Source: Aphelocoma coerulescens (taxonomy: Eukaryota; Chordata; Aves; Passeriformes; Corvidae). From it: a stretch of DNA of 64,000 nt. The stretch spans positions 3,162,001 to 3,226,000 of the forward strand of contig NW_027184083.1 in assembly GCF_041296385.1 (NCBI RefSeq), given 5' to 3'. The number at the start of each line of letters is the position of its first letter. Positions within the stretch are counted from its first letter, which is position 1. Positions 1-12,356 of this stretch are shown in pieces. The notes under the pieces were generated by a model. That model saw only the letters and a program-made list of their open reading frames with translations, was not told the DNA's origin and did no database searches. The position numbers and the translations under genes were made by a program.

Positions 1-1740
1 GGGAGGAATACAGAGAGATTGAGCAGCCAGGGATCAGGTTAGGAAAGCTAAAGCCCTGATAGAATTAGATCTGGCCAGGAACATCAAGGGACACAAGGAA
101 AGCTTCTATAGGTACATTGATGATAAAAGGAAGACTAGGGAAAGGGTGGACCCTCTCCGTAAGGAAATGGGAGACCTGGTAACTCAACATATGGAGAAGG
201 CTGAGGTACTGAATGATGTTTTTTGTTGCTGCCTGTCCCAAGCTTCCCCTCCCCTTCCCAAAGACAGTTGCCTCTGCCATGTGCTCTGAACCCCTTTGTT
301 CTAAGCGCGGGCAAAACCAAATGTAACTCAAACTCTTTAGCAGCGTCTGATTGGCCGGTCACCCTGAGTCCACCCCCAGTCCTCCCCTTTCCCCTTCTCC
401 GAATAAAAGAGAAGATCAAGGGAGGCCCCGCCCTCTTTTGGCTCTGCTACCCTTTCTGCAAAGATCTCTTGTTGTCTGTTTCTTTTGAAAGCTTCTAACT
501 GCGGGAAATTGAGCGAGCAGAGAGCTGTATTTCCCCCTCTTTGCTTCTGCTAGAGGTATTTGCTTTGCAGCTGATACAGTTACCGATTTTAGAGCTACTA
601 AAGTGCTAGATTGCCCGTGCTACCTCTCTGGGTTGCTCGAGGCTTTCTAAGGCATTGAACTACAAGCGCTAGCCAGTAAAAAGCTGAAAAGATACCTCCT
701 CAGTTTTTGCCTCAGTCTTCACTGGCAAGTGCTTCAGCCACACTGCCTGAGTCACAGAAGGCAAAGGCAGGGACTGGGAGAATGAAGAACCAACTGCTGT
801 AGGAGATGATCAAGTTCAGGACCTGAAGGTGCACAAGTCCATGGAACCTGATGATGAGATGCATCCATGGGTCCTGAGGGAACTCGTGGATGAAGTTGCT
901 AAGCCACAACCCATGATATTTCAGAAGCCCGGTGAAGTTCCCACTGACTGAATAAAGGGGAAACATAACCCCCAATTTTAAAAAGGGAAATAAGGAAGAC
1001 CCAAGGAACTACAGGCCCGTCAGTCTCTTCTTAGTGCCTTGCAAGATCATGGAGAAGATCCTCCTGGAAACTATGCTAAGGCACAAGGAAAATAGGAAGA
1101 TGATTGGTGACAGCCAAAATGGCTTCACTAAGGGCAAATTGTGCCTGACAAATTTGGTGGCCTTCTGTGATGGGGTTACAGTGTTGGTGGATAAGGGAAG
1201 AACAACTGACTTTACCTGGACTTGTGCAAAGCATTTGACACTGTCTGATGCAACATTCTTGTCTCTAAACTGCAGAGACATGGATTTGACAGATGGACCA
1301 CTCAGTGAATAAGGAATTGGTTGAATGGTTGCACTCAAAGAGTTGTGGTCAATGACTCAATGTCCAGTGGAGACCAGTGACAAGTGGCATTCCCCAGGAG
1401 TTGGTATTGGTACTGGAGCTATTTAACATCTTTGTCAGTGACATGGACAGTGGAATGGAATGCACCCTCATCAAGTCTGTCAATGACATAAAGCTGTGTG
1501 GTACAGTCGACTCACTGGAGTGATGGGATGCCATCCAGAGGGACCTTAAGAGGGTTGAGATGTGGGCCTGTGCAAAGCTTATGAAATTCAAGAAGGCAAA
1601 GTGCAAGGTCCTGCATGTGGGTCAGGGCATTTCCAAGCAGAAATATAGGCTGGGCAGATAACGTGTTGAGAGCAGCCCTGAGGAGAAAGACTTGGGGGTG
1701 TTGGTTAATGAGAAGCTCAGGACTTAGCAGGGCTGATTGA
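1..1740 (+). repeat. CR1 LINE fragment, ORF2 central part (interrupted by solo LTR)
   Basis: Non-LTR retrotransposon remnant. 1-217 and 709-1740 together read, in broken frames, like the region between the CR1 endonuclease and reverse transcriptase and then the RT (FYRYI-type block, a 'VLRELVD' block near 870-890, 'GFTKG' near 1120, 'DLGVLV' near 1690). Stops and frameshifts are frequent, so it is not coding. It is split by the LTR at 224-702. The left end runs off the window; the right end is a truncation near 1740. Confidence 0.8.
224..702 (+). mobile_element. Solo LTR with 6-bp target site duplication
   Basis: The element begins TGTTGCTGCC and ends CTCCTCA, and is flanked on both sides by GTTTTT (218-223 and 703-708). 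Removing it with one duplication rejoins the CR1 host sequence across the site. It carries a CCAAT-like GATTGG near 349, an AATAAA signal near 402 and a pyrimidine-rich stretch, as expected for a retroviral LTR in plus orientation. No internal region is present, so it is a solo LTR left by LTR-LTR recombination. The family is not identified. Confidence 0.75.
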
Positions 1741-1789
1741 TAGAACTTTAGATTAGAAAGGGGTAAAGGGACAAAACCAGGCTTGCCAG

Positions 1790-3480
1790 TGATAAGCAAT
1801 GGGACATGCCAAAATTTGAGGGACTAAGTACTAGTGAGATCCTTCATTCTGCTCCACGAGTTGTTTGCTACACTGAATTGCACTTGAAGTGTTTCTACAC
1901 CACCATGAACAGCATGAGGAACAAGCAAGAGGAGCTTGAAGCCTTGGCCCAGTCCTAGAGATATGACACCATTGGCATAAGCAAAATCTGGTGGGATGGG
2001 TCTTGTAACTGGTGTGCCATGATGGATGTTTACAGGATCTTCAGGAGGGATAGGCAGGGCAGGCAAGGTGGGGGAGGGGCATTGTATGTAATGGAGGGGC
2101 TGGAATGTATGGACATTGGGAGGAATGGGTTAAAAGCAGAAGACTAGTGAAGCAGATTGTATAGAGATCAAGTGACCTTGCAGCTGGAAATTTCTCTAGA
2201 TAAGCCTGTGTGAAAAGCAGGCCAGTGATCCTCTAGCATGGACCGAGTTTAACAGTGCCTGTGTCTTCACTTGAGTGCTTCTGCCTGGGTTTTGCTTTGG
2301 GGATCACCCAGTTAGTGAGATAACAGAAATAAATTGATTCTTTGTGTTCTAGCCATGAGTTTGCAGTTGTTCTAGATGCCTGCCTGTGTCAACTCACACA
2401 ACAGAGCTTGCAGTTGGTGATGGCATGGTTGAGAGCTTCTGGGTAAGGATTAAGGGACAAACAAATATAGTGGATATCATTGTGGGAGTCTACTATAGGC
2501 CACCCTGCCAGGACCACAAAACCCATGAATTATTCTAGTCATTAGTGGGGTTTTGCAGGGCTCTATCTTAGGCCAGTACTCTTAATTGTCTTCATAAATA
2601 CTAAGTTTGCCAATGAAACTGAATTGGGAAGAGCTGTTGATTCCCTCAAAGGCAGAGAGACCCTGCAGAGGAACCGTAACAAATTAGAGGGCTGGACAAT
2701 CCCCACTGTTTAACAAAGATGAGTGCCGGATTCTGCACCTAGAATGGGACAACCCTGGATGTATGTACAGACTGGGGAACGAGAGGCTGGAGAGCAGCCC
2801 TGCAGAAAGGGATCTGGGGGTCCTGGTTGATGGCAAGTTGAATATGATTCAACAGTGTGCCCTGACAGCCAGGAGGGCCAACCATATTCTGGGATGCATC
2901 AAGCACAGCATCACCAGCTGGTCAAGGGAGGTGATGGTCCCACTCTACTCTGCATTGGTGTGGCCTTACCTTGAATATTGTGTGCAGCTTTGGTCACTGC
3001 AATATAAGAAAGATATTAAACTATTAGAGAGCGTCCAAAAGAGGGCAACAAAGATGGTGAAGGGCCTTGAGGGGAAGCTGTATGAAAGGTGGCTCAGGTA
3101 ACTTGGTCTGTTCAGCTTGGAGGAGACAGGGGAGACCTCATTGCAGTCTACAACTTCTTTATGAGGGGAAGAGGAGGGGCAGACACTGATCTCTTCTCTC
3201 TGGTGACCAGTGACAGGACCCGAGGGAATGGCCTGAAGTTGTGTCAGGGGAGGTTTAGGTTGGATATTAGAAAAAGGTTCTTCCCCCAGAGGGCGGTTGG
3301 GAACTGGAACAGGCACCCCAGGGCAGTGGTCACAGCACCAAGCATGCCAGAGTTCATGAAGTGTTTGGACAACACTCTTGGGCACATGGTGTGACTCTTG
3401 GGGATGGTGCTGTGTAGGGCTGGGAGTTTGACTTGATGATCCTTGTAGGTCACTTCCAATTCAGCTTATTCTGTGACTCT
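1790..3480 (+). repeat. CR1 LINE, endonuclease to 3' end, with internal gaps
   Basis: A second CR1 in plus orientation. 1790-2140 matches the endonuclease block ('MRNKQEELEALAQ'-like, then 'IWWD'/'GYR.FRRDRQGR'-like). 2420-2530 continues it, 2540-2760 is RT, and 2763-3101 is the best preserved C-terminal RT block ([15 protein letters not shown], then LGCIKHSI). It ends near 3480 with the CR1 3' UTR and ATTCTGTGACTCT, close to the usual ATTCTATGATT-type tail. Degenerate, with a deletion near 2530. The longest open frame is only 112 codons. Confidence 0.85.
2150..2405 (+). mobile_element. Probable small insertion inside CR1, possibly a short LTR
   Basis: CR1 similarity stops near 2145 and resumes near 2420. 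The intervening 250 bp has no CR1 character and contains AATAAA near 2329 followed by a T-rich stretch, as in an LTR. I cannot find a clean target duplication, so ends and class are uncertain. Confidence 0.35.
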
Positions 3481-3481
3481 A

Positions 3482-4178
3482 GGGGAGGATGAAAGTTTGG
3501 TAAGAAAGTTTCACAGATATGTAGGCTTGGCAGAAAGATCTCTGAATGTAGAAACTGAGGATGAGATAGAAATGAAAGCAAGTTTTGATATAGAGTAAAA
3601 GATGTTTTGCTGAAACACTGATCACTGAATAACTGCGAAGGCAAAGGTTGGAGATGAGTTGGAAGGAGATTTTTATGATTAGGGCAAAGGTATGTGACTA
3701 CAAACAAAGACGCTTTTCACCAAGTAAATGAGTCTCAAGAAGAGCCTAAGTAAATAGAAAACATATTTTTACCAAGAAAGAGAGATATCGCAGGCAAACA
3801 AGAAATGTCGATGTAGCAAGAAGAGAGGTCTGAGAATTTTCCACTGTAAGCTTAAATTGTAACATACTTACTCTTGTGATTGGATAATAACGACTATAAT
3901 ATGGTAATGGTAGTAGCTATGATAGGCTATAGGCAAATGTAAAGGTATTGTGTATGGTGCTTATTGGTTGTTATGTATTTAGATATTCAGCAAAGAAAAG
4001 TATATAATGCTTTGTAACTTGAACAGAAAGCGACTTCAGGTATGCCTACAAGCTGTAGCTGACAGCTGTAGGGCTGGCTCTGGATACCCACTCCCTGGAC
4101 TGCTGTAACTTTGCCTACGCAACAAACAGCTTTTAAGTGAGCCGCCTGAAGTCCAGACATCCTTCATCGACACTTCTC
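3482..4178 (+). mobile_element. LTR family A, copy 1 (diverged)
   Basis: Matches the two other copies at 14596-15293 (minus) and 16695-17389 (plus) along its whole length, starting GGGGAGGATGAAAG and ending near the CTTCTCCTATA block. It carries the TATATAATGC box near 4001. The AATAAA of the other copies reads AACAAA here (near 4122), and there is a small duplication around 4050-4070. It abuts the CR1 end at 3480 without a visible duplication and has lost its first bases. Confidence 0.7.
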
Positions 4179-4194
4179 CTATATGTGACTCTTG

Positions 4195-4520
4195 TCATTC
4201 ATGTGGATAGAGATGGCCTCCAAAATGAGGTGCTCCAACACCTTTCCAGGGGTCGATGTGAGGCTGACTGGCCGGTAGTTCCATGGGTACTCCTTGCCCT
4301 TTTTGAAGCCTGGGGTGACATTTGCTTTCTTCCAGTCCTCAGGCACCTCTCCTGATCGCCATGACCTTTCAAAGATGATCGTGAATGGCCTAGGTATGGC
4401 ATCCACCAGCTCTCTCAGCACTTGTGGATGCATCCTGTCAGGGCCCATGGACTTGTGGATGACAAGCTTGCATAGGTGTTCTCTAACCTAATCCCCCTTG
4501 ACCCAAGTCTTTCTTCAAAG
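4195..4520 (-). repeat. CR1 LINE fragment (RT), antisense
   Basis: The minus strand reads as CR1 RT for about 85 codons (positions 4448-4190): a GPDRMHPQVLRELVD block, WRSGEVPEDWK, then NYRPVSLTS. This is the same part of CR1 as at 840-1060 but better preserved. It ends abruptly at 4520, where another CR1 3' end begins. Confidence 0.85.
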
Positions 4521-4524
4521 ATTC

Positions 4525-5585
4525 ACACAATCACAGAATGGTTAGGGTTGGAAGGGCCCTTAAAGATCATCTAGTTCCAAGCCCCCTGCAATGGGCAGGG
4601 ACACCTTCCACCAGACCAGGTTGATCAGAGATCCATCCAGCCTGGCCTCCAGGGATGTGGCATCCACAACTTCTTTGGGCAACCTGTTCCAGTGCCTCAT
4701 CACCCTCACAGTAAAGAATTTCTTCCTAATATCTAATCTAAACCTACCTTCTTTCAGTTTGAAGCCATTCCCCCTTGTCCTGTCACTCCATGCTCTTGTA
4801 AATAGTCTCTCTCCATCTTTCTTGTAGGATCCCTTCAGGTACTGCAAGGCCACAAGTAGTAGGTCACCCTGAAGCCTTCTCTTTTCCAGACTGAACAGTC
4901 CCAATTCTCTCAGCCCTTCCTTGTAGAAAAGGTGCTCTGTCCCTCTTATCATCTTGGTGCCCGTCCTCTGGACTCACTCCAACAGGTCGATGTCCTTCCT
5001 GTGCTGGGGACCCCAGAGCTGGATGCAGTACTCCAGGTGGGGTCTCATGAGAGCAGAGGGGCAGAATCAAGTCCCTTAACCTGCTGGCCACGCTGCTTTG
5101 GATACAGCCCAGAACACAATTTGATTTCTGGGCTGTGAGCGCACGCTGCCGGCTCATGTCCAGCCTCTCATCCACCAGCACGTCCCAAGTCCTTCTCAGC
5201 AGGACCGCCTTAAATCTGTTCATCGCCCAGCCTGTATTAATAGCAGGGGCTGCCCTGACCTGGGTACAGCACCTTGCACTTGGTCTTGTTAAACCTCATG
5301 AAATTCCCATGGGCCTACTTCTCATGCTTGTCCAGGTCCCTCTGGATGACATCTTGTCCTTCAGGTGTGTCAACTGCACCACTCAGCTTGCTGTCATCAG
5401 AAAATTTGCTGAGGGTATACTTGATGCCTTTGTCCATGTCATTAATGAAGATATTAAATAACACTGGTCCCAATACAGACCCCTGAGGCACAGCACTGAG
5501 CCATTGACCACTACCCTCTAGATTCCTTTACCCTGATCTCCTGGGTCAGAGATCCCTGATATGATTCCAAGTTTGACATGTTCCA
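4525..5585 (-). repeat. CR1 LINE 3' portion, antisense
   Basis: Begins on the plus strand with the reverse complement of the CR1 3' tail (AATCACAGAATGGTTAGGG) and runs back through the 3' UTR into the RT C-terminus and thumb region up to about 5585. Fragments of 130 and 119 codons are open on the minus strand, but frames change between them. Non-functional. Confidence 0.85.
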
Positions 5586-5745
5586 ATAATGTGCGCTTGC
5601 AGCCCAGAAAACCAACTGCATCCTGGGCTGCATCAAAAGAAGCATGACCAACAGGTCAAGGGAGGTGATTCTCCCCTTCTGCTCAGCTCTTATGAGAACC
5701 CCACCTGGTGTACTGTGTCCCACTCTGGGGCCCCCAACATAAGAA
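5586..5745 (+). repeat. CR1 LINE short fragment, sense
   Basis: About 160 bp reads on the plus strand like the CR1 RT block around 'LGCIKRSM ... SREVILPF', the same segment as 2875-2960. It sits back-to-back with the antisense CR1, probably a separate truncated insertion. Confidence 0.6.
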
Positions 5746-7440
5746 GGCGTGGTCCTGTTGGCAAATGCATAAGGGATTGCATGGGAGGAATTGTCTAGTG
5801 GCTCCTCCCTACATTCCTGAGCATATCTTTGCATGAAATTTTTGAGTTAAATCACTTTGGGTTTTGGTACCTTTGGGGTACAGAAATGCTTCAAGAGCTG
5901 TGTGGTCAACCCCTTACCATGAAACTAGCACTAATATTTCTTCTCATAACTCTTGTCAGGATTTCAGGCTGCAAACCTTATTGTCAACACTGCCTCTCAT
6001 GTTTTATTCTCTTTCAAGGCAGCAGCAATGTCAAGTCTTGCACTGTCAGAAACCATGTTGTAGGGCTGAAGGTAGAGAAGGAGAAAGAGGGGGAAGAGCA
6101 GAGAAACCAGATCTGTGCTGGTGGTTTCCCATTACAGCTCTGGGTAGGTGAACCTTTACATTTCAAGAGCCTGAAGCCTCTTCAGGGGTAATTCATCCAG
6201 GGCTTTTTCTTGTCAGCATCCCAGTCAAGGTAGGACCATGCTTCTTACTGTGATATGCTACCAACTATTAAGCAGCTGCCATTCGAAACTAAATAATTTT
6301 GGAAATACAGTATCGCCTGTATGTTTCATAACCACTCAAGAGAAAAATAACTGAACTATAACCGGCCACCTCCACTTCCTGAATTATGCATCACTGTTCA
6401 TAGGCACAAGCAATGAGAGTCTTCTGTAAGTCTCCTCATCTTAATTTCTCAAAAAATCTCTTGGCCATATGGTGCATTTTTGGAGTGTAGTCCTGCCAGA
6501 CAAACACAGCTCAGTAGGCTTTAACTTTTTCCAGGTCTTGGAAATTTCTGAGAGCAAGAAAGTAATGATGATATAATACCACAAGTGTAAAGCACATATG
6601 AAAACTCTGACTAGCAAACTGACATTGATCACAAAGCTGAAGTACATTGAAAAGAAGTTTGTGTGAATCGACATAGGCAAGTGGCCAGAACAACCACAAA
6701 ACCACAGCTGAAATGCAAAGAGTAAATTTATTTCACTACCTGGCTAACTGGAGGATCCTGAAGCAACACCCAGGTAGAGACACAAGTGGGAACACAGGCA
6801 CCATTAGGCTCAGTCCATTCTGACAGGTGGCAGACCTGCTGTTTGCACCAATTTATCAAGGGCCCATGCACGTGCTTTTTATGATCTCTGAGCTTTGATC
6901 TCTCTCCTAAAACAGGGAGCTCAAGAATGTCCATGAGAGTACCTCCAAGTCTCTCCAAACACCTACGTTATTTCTACACAGAGATTCTACTTCTCAAAAC
7001 AGACAGAGGATAAACAGCAGTAAGCATAATATTTGGGGTTTGCCACACTTATTCTCCAGGCCTTAGCATTCCTAGCTGCAAGGTCACTTGAGAGAATCTA
7101 CCATCTCTTCACCATTCTTCCACTTTTAACCGTTTCTTCCGAAGAAGGTGCTGAACTTCAAGAAACTAGAAGATAATAGCTCACTGGCCTCTGACATCAG
7201 GCTTGTGTAGGGAGACTACAAAACTTTCCAGAGGTAAATTAAGCAATATGGACTATGTTTCAGCAATGCTGTGTATTGGGTTGTCGGAGACTGGATGTTA
7301 TAATTTATGGCTTAAACATCTTCATGAAGGACCTTTGCCTATTATAACAAAACTGTACAAAAGCTGCAGAGAAGACCACCACACCCTGAATAGGCCTTCT
7401 GACTGAGGCCCTGGACTGCTTGATGATGGAGATAAGATAA
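5746..7440. other. No gene recognised (presumed MAP1B intron 1)
   Basis: About 1.7 kb of AT-moderate sequence. The longest open frame is 120 codons at 5829-6191 with no recognisable domain or codon structure. I see no LTR termini, CR1 motif or RNA gene. Confidence 0.5.
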
Positions 7441-8572
7441 AGTAAATTCAGGTCTGGGGAGAGAAGAAATACATTCACAGAGGGATCAAGCTTAGCACCT
7501 TCGGGGTGGACACCATAGCCCCAGGGCTATCAGCTGCCAGGCTGGAACAGACCCTCACACCAAAGGGTGGGAGGGGAAGAGAGGCTTTGGGTTTGTGCTG
7601 AAAAAGCCTCTGGTCAGAGGCAGTGAACACCCATCTTCCGCTGTGCAGAAGAGCCCAGCTGCAGGGGCCCCTTCATCCTGGGAAAAGCTTATCCACAGCA
7701 GAGGGGTGTCATGGCTCATCGAAGGCCCCCCCCCAAAGGGGTCCCCAGACCCTGCACCAGAGCACTGCAACATGATGAAACAGATCCACAGTGTTGCAAG
7801 GGACAGTGTCAAACTGGCCCCCTGCAAGGGAGGCACATGGGCATTCCCACCTGGCCCAAACATATATTAATCCACTGGATTCTATACTTTTTGGCGTGGC
7901 AACAGGGGACCCTCACCACCAGAAGACCAAATGGAGGGGAGCCACGAGATGTCGTTGGGATCCTTGGATGGGTGATATGTTTCTACCTAACCCCTTTAGC
8001 GGGGGGGGGGGGGTTTCTGAGCGCAGGGGAGCCAGCCAAAGTCACAATACGAACACCAATACGATTTGAGCATCGTGCTTGCTTTATTGTTTACTTACAC
8101 TCACTTATATCTACTTTACAAAGATTCACGCCCTTTTCCCATGGGACAGCCTCTAAGCAGTGGGGGAGCCAACCAGTGTATAACTTTTCCCAAGGCTGTT
8201 CAAGGCTGCCTGCTGCCAGGTGTCTTTCAAGCCTGTCTGCAGCCTGAGGCCCCTTCAGGGGTTCTTCTCTAGCAATCCTGGGGTGCCCAGACTGTCCTGG
8301 GGTATCATATGCCCCTGTTCCACGAGGAATCCCTCTACAACACCTGTCACTCTCTCCGTCCCCCCACCCCTTACGCACACTTCTTTTTCTATTTATTTTT
8401 CTTTCTTTTCTCTTTCTTTCTCTTTGCTTCTTTTACTATTAAATAAAATATATCAATTTTTTGGCACCAACATCTAACCTCGTTTGGTTTTAATCATGTT
8501 TTTTGGGTATATTTTGAACCTTTCTGGGTCTGATCTGTTTTATTCACAGAGGCTTAGTTTCCTTTGGTCTCC
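7441..8572. other. Unresolved, possibly LTR-derived
   Basis: GC-richer than its surroundings, with a C-run at 7727, a 14-base G-run near 8000, an antisense AATAAA-like TTTATTG near 8090, a long pyrimidine tract (8385-8440) and a plus-strand AATAAA near 8443. These are features of LTRs, but I cannot define termini or a target duplication. Open frames of 178 and 102 codons here look like shadows of low-complexity sequence. Confidence 0.3.
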
Positions 8573-9488
8573 TGTGTTAAACCGGTTGGTAACATGGGTT
8601 TGCATGGCAAAGTTTTGGTAGCGGGGGAGCTACAGGGTGGCTTCTTCAAGAAGCTGCCAGAAGCTTTCCCTATGTCCAATGAAGCCAATAACAACTGGCT
8701 CCAAGATGAACCAAGTCCAAGCCAGTGACGGTAATAACACCTCTGTGATAGCATACATAAAAAGGGGGGAAAAAAGTTATTGTGCAGAAGCAAATTGCAG
8801 CCAGAGATGAGTGAAAATATGTGAGAGAAACAATTATGCAGACACCAAGGTTAGTGAAGGAGGTGCTCTAGCCGCCAGAGCAGAGATTCCCCTGCAGCTT
8901 GTGGTGAAGACCATGGTGAAACAGCTGTCCCCCTGCAGCCCATGGAGGTTGAGTGGAGCAGATATCATCATGCAGCCCTTGGACGACCCCACGCCAGAGC
9001 AGGTGGATGTGCCCTGAAGGAGGGTGTGACCCCGTGGGAAGACAGTGCTGGAGCAGGCTCCTGGTAGAACCTGTGCACCTGTGGAGAGAGATGCCCATGC
9101 TGGAGCAGGGGAAGGAATCCTTCCCCTGAGGAGGGAGTGGCAAAAACAACCATTCTCCATCCCCTTGTGCCACTGGGGGGGAAATGAGGTAGAAAATCGG
9201 GCATAAAGTTATAGCCCAGGAAGAAGGGAGGGGTGGGGGGAAGGTGTTTTTTAAGAATTGGGTTTACTTCTCATTACCCTACTCTGATTTGATTTGTAAT
9301 AAATTAAATTAATTTCCCCAAGTCAGGTCTGTTTTGCCTGTGACAGTAATTGGTGAGTGATCTCTCCCTGTCCTTATCGCAACCCACGAGCCTTTCATTA
9401 AATTTTCCCTTCCTTGTCCTATTGAGGAGGGGAGTGATAGAGTGGCTTAGATGGACACTTGGTGTCCAGATAAGGTCAAACCACCACA
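8573..9488 (+). mobile_element. Avian ERVL-type LTR
   Basis: Recognised by its characteristic run: TGTGTTAAACCGGTTGG start, a CATACATAAAAAGG TATA-like box near 8753, a block of GTGGTGAAGACCATGGTGAA-type repeats, AATAAATTAAATTAA near 9298 and a CAAACCACCACA end. This matches, from memory, a very common ERVL-class LTR of birds. About 10-15 percent of bases look changed and there is no clean target duplication, so it is an old copy. The start is inferred from the first TG. Confidence 0.75.
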
Positions 9489-11539
9489 TGCTATGAATGA
9501 TAGGATCTGTCCACCATCCATCCCTAGCTGCTTTTGTCATTAATCCAAATTTGCAGTAGGGATAAGATTCTGATTAGACATAGACTGATGCACCAGGTAA
9601 TTTTCAAAATGTCCAAAAAGAAAAAGCCTAGATATACCATGCACACAATAGTCCTAGAAGCTGAAGTTGGGATTTGAACAGAATATCCCAAATCTGCAGC
9701 TGTATGATTCAGCATTCTGGATGCGAAAAATCTGGATATACATTAGAATGTAGTATAATGTATTATATACCAAATCAGGTTTGGGTAGAACAGAGGAAAT
9801 TCTGGAACTAAAATCCAAGGTAAATCAAATTATGTATAGCATTAAAAGCATGGAAGTAACTACTAGAAGTATGACTGAGCTGGAGCTATTTCTGCAGGCT
9901 TAGGAGTGCAATGCCACTAGACACAGGACTTATCAGACAGCAGACAGGGCACACCCAGTGGCATCTGCCAAATGAGTGGAAAAATCCTGAAGTTTTCTCT
10001 TTGCTCCCTCCTTCTTTTTTGGTGGACAATGGGTTAGGATTTCCCCCTTAGCAAAGTGACATCCTAAGTGTAATTACTGGAAATGCAGCTCGCCATACCA
10101 TTCCCTCTTCATGATATAGAGAAATGACTCTGCATTCCACCAGGTTGCATAGCATCACACCACTGATGTGTTATCAGCAGATGTTTTCTTTGACACATTG
10201 TGCTGCAGTTCAGTGCATGAATACACACTTTTCACTCATGGTACTTAGGAGATATACCAGAGAAGACAGTGAGGCAGAGTTATCAAGAACCCTAAGGCTA
10301 TGTTGAGAATAAAGGTTGAAAGAAGCCAATTTTTTCCAGACTACAGAATATTTTTCCATAAGAAATAGATTAGCCAAGCCCATATTTGCCTCACATAGAG
10401 CTTCAGACTCCTAGTATACTCATCCAGAACAATACATCTCAAAATTTGATCAAGGTTTTTTCCTGGCAGGCAAAATCCCAATCAGATTGTCTGACACCAG
10501 GAACAGTGAGGTGACTTCTTACCCAAAATGATGAATAAAAAGGCAAAAGCATTCCCTCTGAAGATCTAAAACTGCAAGTGGCAAGAGGTAGACAGAGGCA
10601 ACAGAGGCAAGAGGCAACAGAGCTATGTAGCAGCAATTGTACAATAGAAGAGACTAATAGAAGAGTGTCATGAAGAAACTGAAGAGCATTTTTTCAGAGA
10701 AGGATGACATCAAATGTTTTGAGGGCATAAGTATTAAAGTGTATAGAGCAAGTGGATAAAAATGTAAATAAATGCAGCCAATTTATTTCTGTCACAATCA
10801 AAAATTAAGATAGTATTAGCAAAGTGCAGTGCCGAAGAGGCTCTGAATGACAAAGCATCTGCCTCAGTAGTTGTCCCTAGGAGACAATGGTAGCAATAAA
10901 GACACACAGGCTGTCACAGTGAAGCTGGTTAGCTGTGATGAGAGAGCCTTTTACCACAAACGGTCGTGAAAAAAGAATCAAGAGAAATTGCCAACTAAAG
11001 CAACAATAGTTGAGAAAACAATAGAGACAAATGAAGTCCTAGCTTGACTGCTGAACCACACCTATAAGGCAAGGCTGCTACCAATTCCCCTTTCCAAGGT
11101 CTCTCTCTCCTAACAATGGCAGATTTCTGATATTTCTGTTTTCACCAGCCCAGAACAAAAATATGTTACAAAATCATGTATCAATTAAGTTTAACAAACT
11201 ATATAGAGTCCAGCAATAATTTTCTTTGTGCTTCACGCCGTTATTATGGCAACAGGGGTTTGTTTCCCTTTCCATGTACACTGCGATTTATTGTATCAGA
11301 AACCACATCGAGAAGTTATAATGTTGTCATTTCACTTGCGATACCTTCCTGTATTGCTGTCTTAAGGACAAATAAACAGTGAGTCATAGCATCCTGTAGC
11401 TGGACAATAATGAGGCTGATCACTCAGGTATTAGCCTTATTACCCATATCTTTTTCGTTTTTGAAATATCTATGTGCATATAAAGCCTAGGTCCTGAAAA
11501 ATTCTCCAGCCAAGAGAAAAGTCTCGTAGCCGAAAGTTA
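9489..11539. other. No gene recognised (presumed MAP1B intron 1)
   Basis: Two kilobases of AT-rich, single-copy-looking sequence with no open frame over 68 codons, no LTR boundaries and no CR1 motif. Confidence 0.5.
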
Positions 11540-12343
11540 GACGCAATAGGCACAGCCGCATTCCTGCTCAGGGGTCTTTGCCACTGAGAAGGAAAACGCC
11601 CTGAATCCCGCTGATTTGGTTTCGCGGTGGGGAACAAGGGTTTGCTGAGGAACCGAGGAAAATAGCAAACGGCCGCCCAGCAGCCCGACTGCCCCAGACC
11701 CAGCCCCGTTTTTTTTGGCGGTGCGGACGCCCTTTGTCAACTCGGGGCTGCTATAGGGACCGCAGTGCGGACTGCGCCACGCCCACCCGCCACTGTCTCC
11801 GGGCAGAAGGGCTCGGCAGCGCTAGGTCTCTGCCGCAGCCCCTCCACCCCAACAATGGTGAGGAGAAGGCTTGCCCCCTTCGCTCCTGGGTATGGACAGT
11901 GGGGCGCGGTACGCGTCGAGCCGACTGCGGATCTTTGTGCGGGCGGCAGCAGGGAGGAGCCACCTCCGGACGCCGCACGGGGCCCGGCCCGCAGTCGCTG
12001 ACCGCCGCAGGCGGCTTCCCGGCGCTCGCACCTGACGGAGGGGTTCCGATTCCGGTAGGGCGGGAGGGGCGTGCACGCAGATGGGATGACGAGCCCCTCG
12101 TGCAATAAAAAGAAGAAACCAGAGGCCTAGACTTCACAGCTTATGTGTGTGTGCCGTGCGTGTGTTGCCCCGATGATAAGCAAGGAGCTGCCAGGCTCCC
12201 CACCCCGCCGGCCGAACCCGGTCAGCGCCCTCGCTCGCCCCGCGCGGAAGGGGAAGAAAACGGGAAGCGACTGCCTGCTCTTTGAGGGGAAGGCGTCTGC
12301 GGGATGGGAACTCCGCCGCTGCCTGCGTCGGCTCTGCTCCCCG

Positions 12344-12356
12344 CCGTCTCACCTCG
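12344..12356 (-). promoter_or_regulatory. MAP1B exon 1 splice donor
   Basis: On the minus strand the exon ends GCGAG and the intron begins GTGAGAC (GT at 12352-12351), a good U1 match. It coincides with the point where the MAP1B-like protein similarity ends. Confidence 0.8.

Noticed and set aside
5135..5461. 108-codon plus-strand frame
   Set aside because: Lies on the strand opposite to a CR1 RT region; it is an antisense shadow.
7711..8247. 178-codon plus-strand frame
   Set aside because: Passes through a C-run and a 14-base G-run; no recognisable domain, and a neighbouring frame is open over the same stretch.
11734..12137. Open frames of 122-128 codons on both strands in the CpG island
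   Set aside because: Overlapping frames on both strands in GC-rich DNA are expected by chance; no conserved domain, and stops are rare at this base composition.
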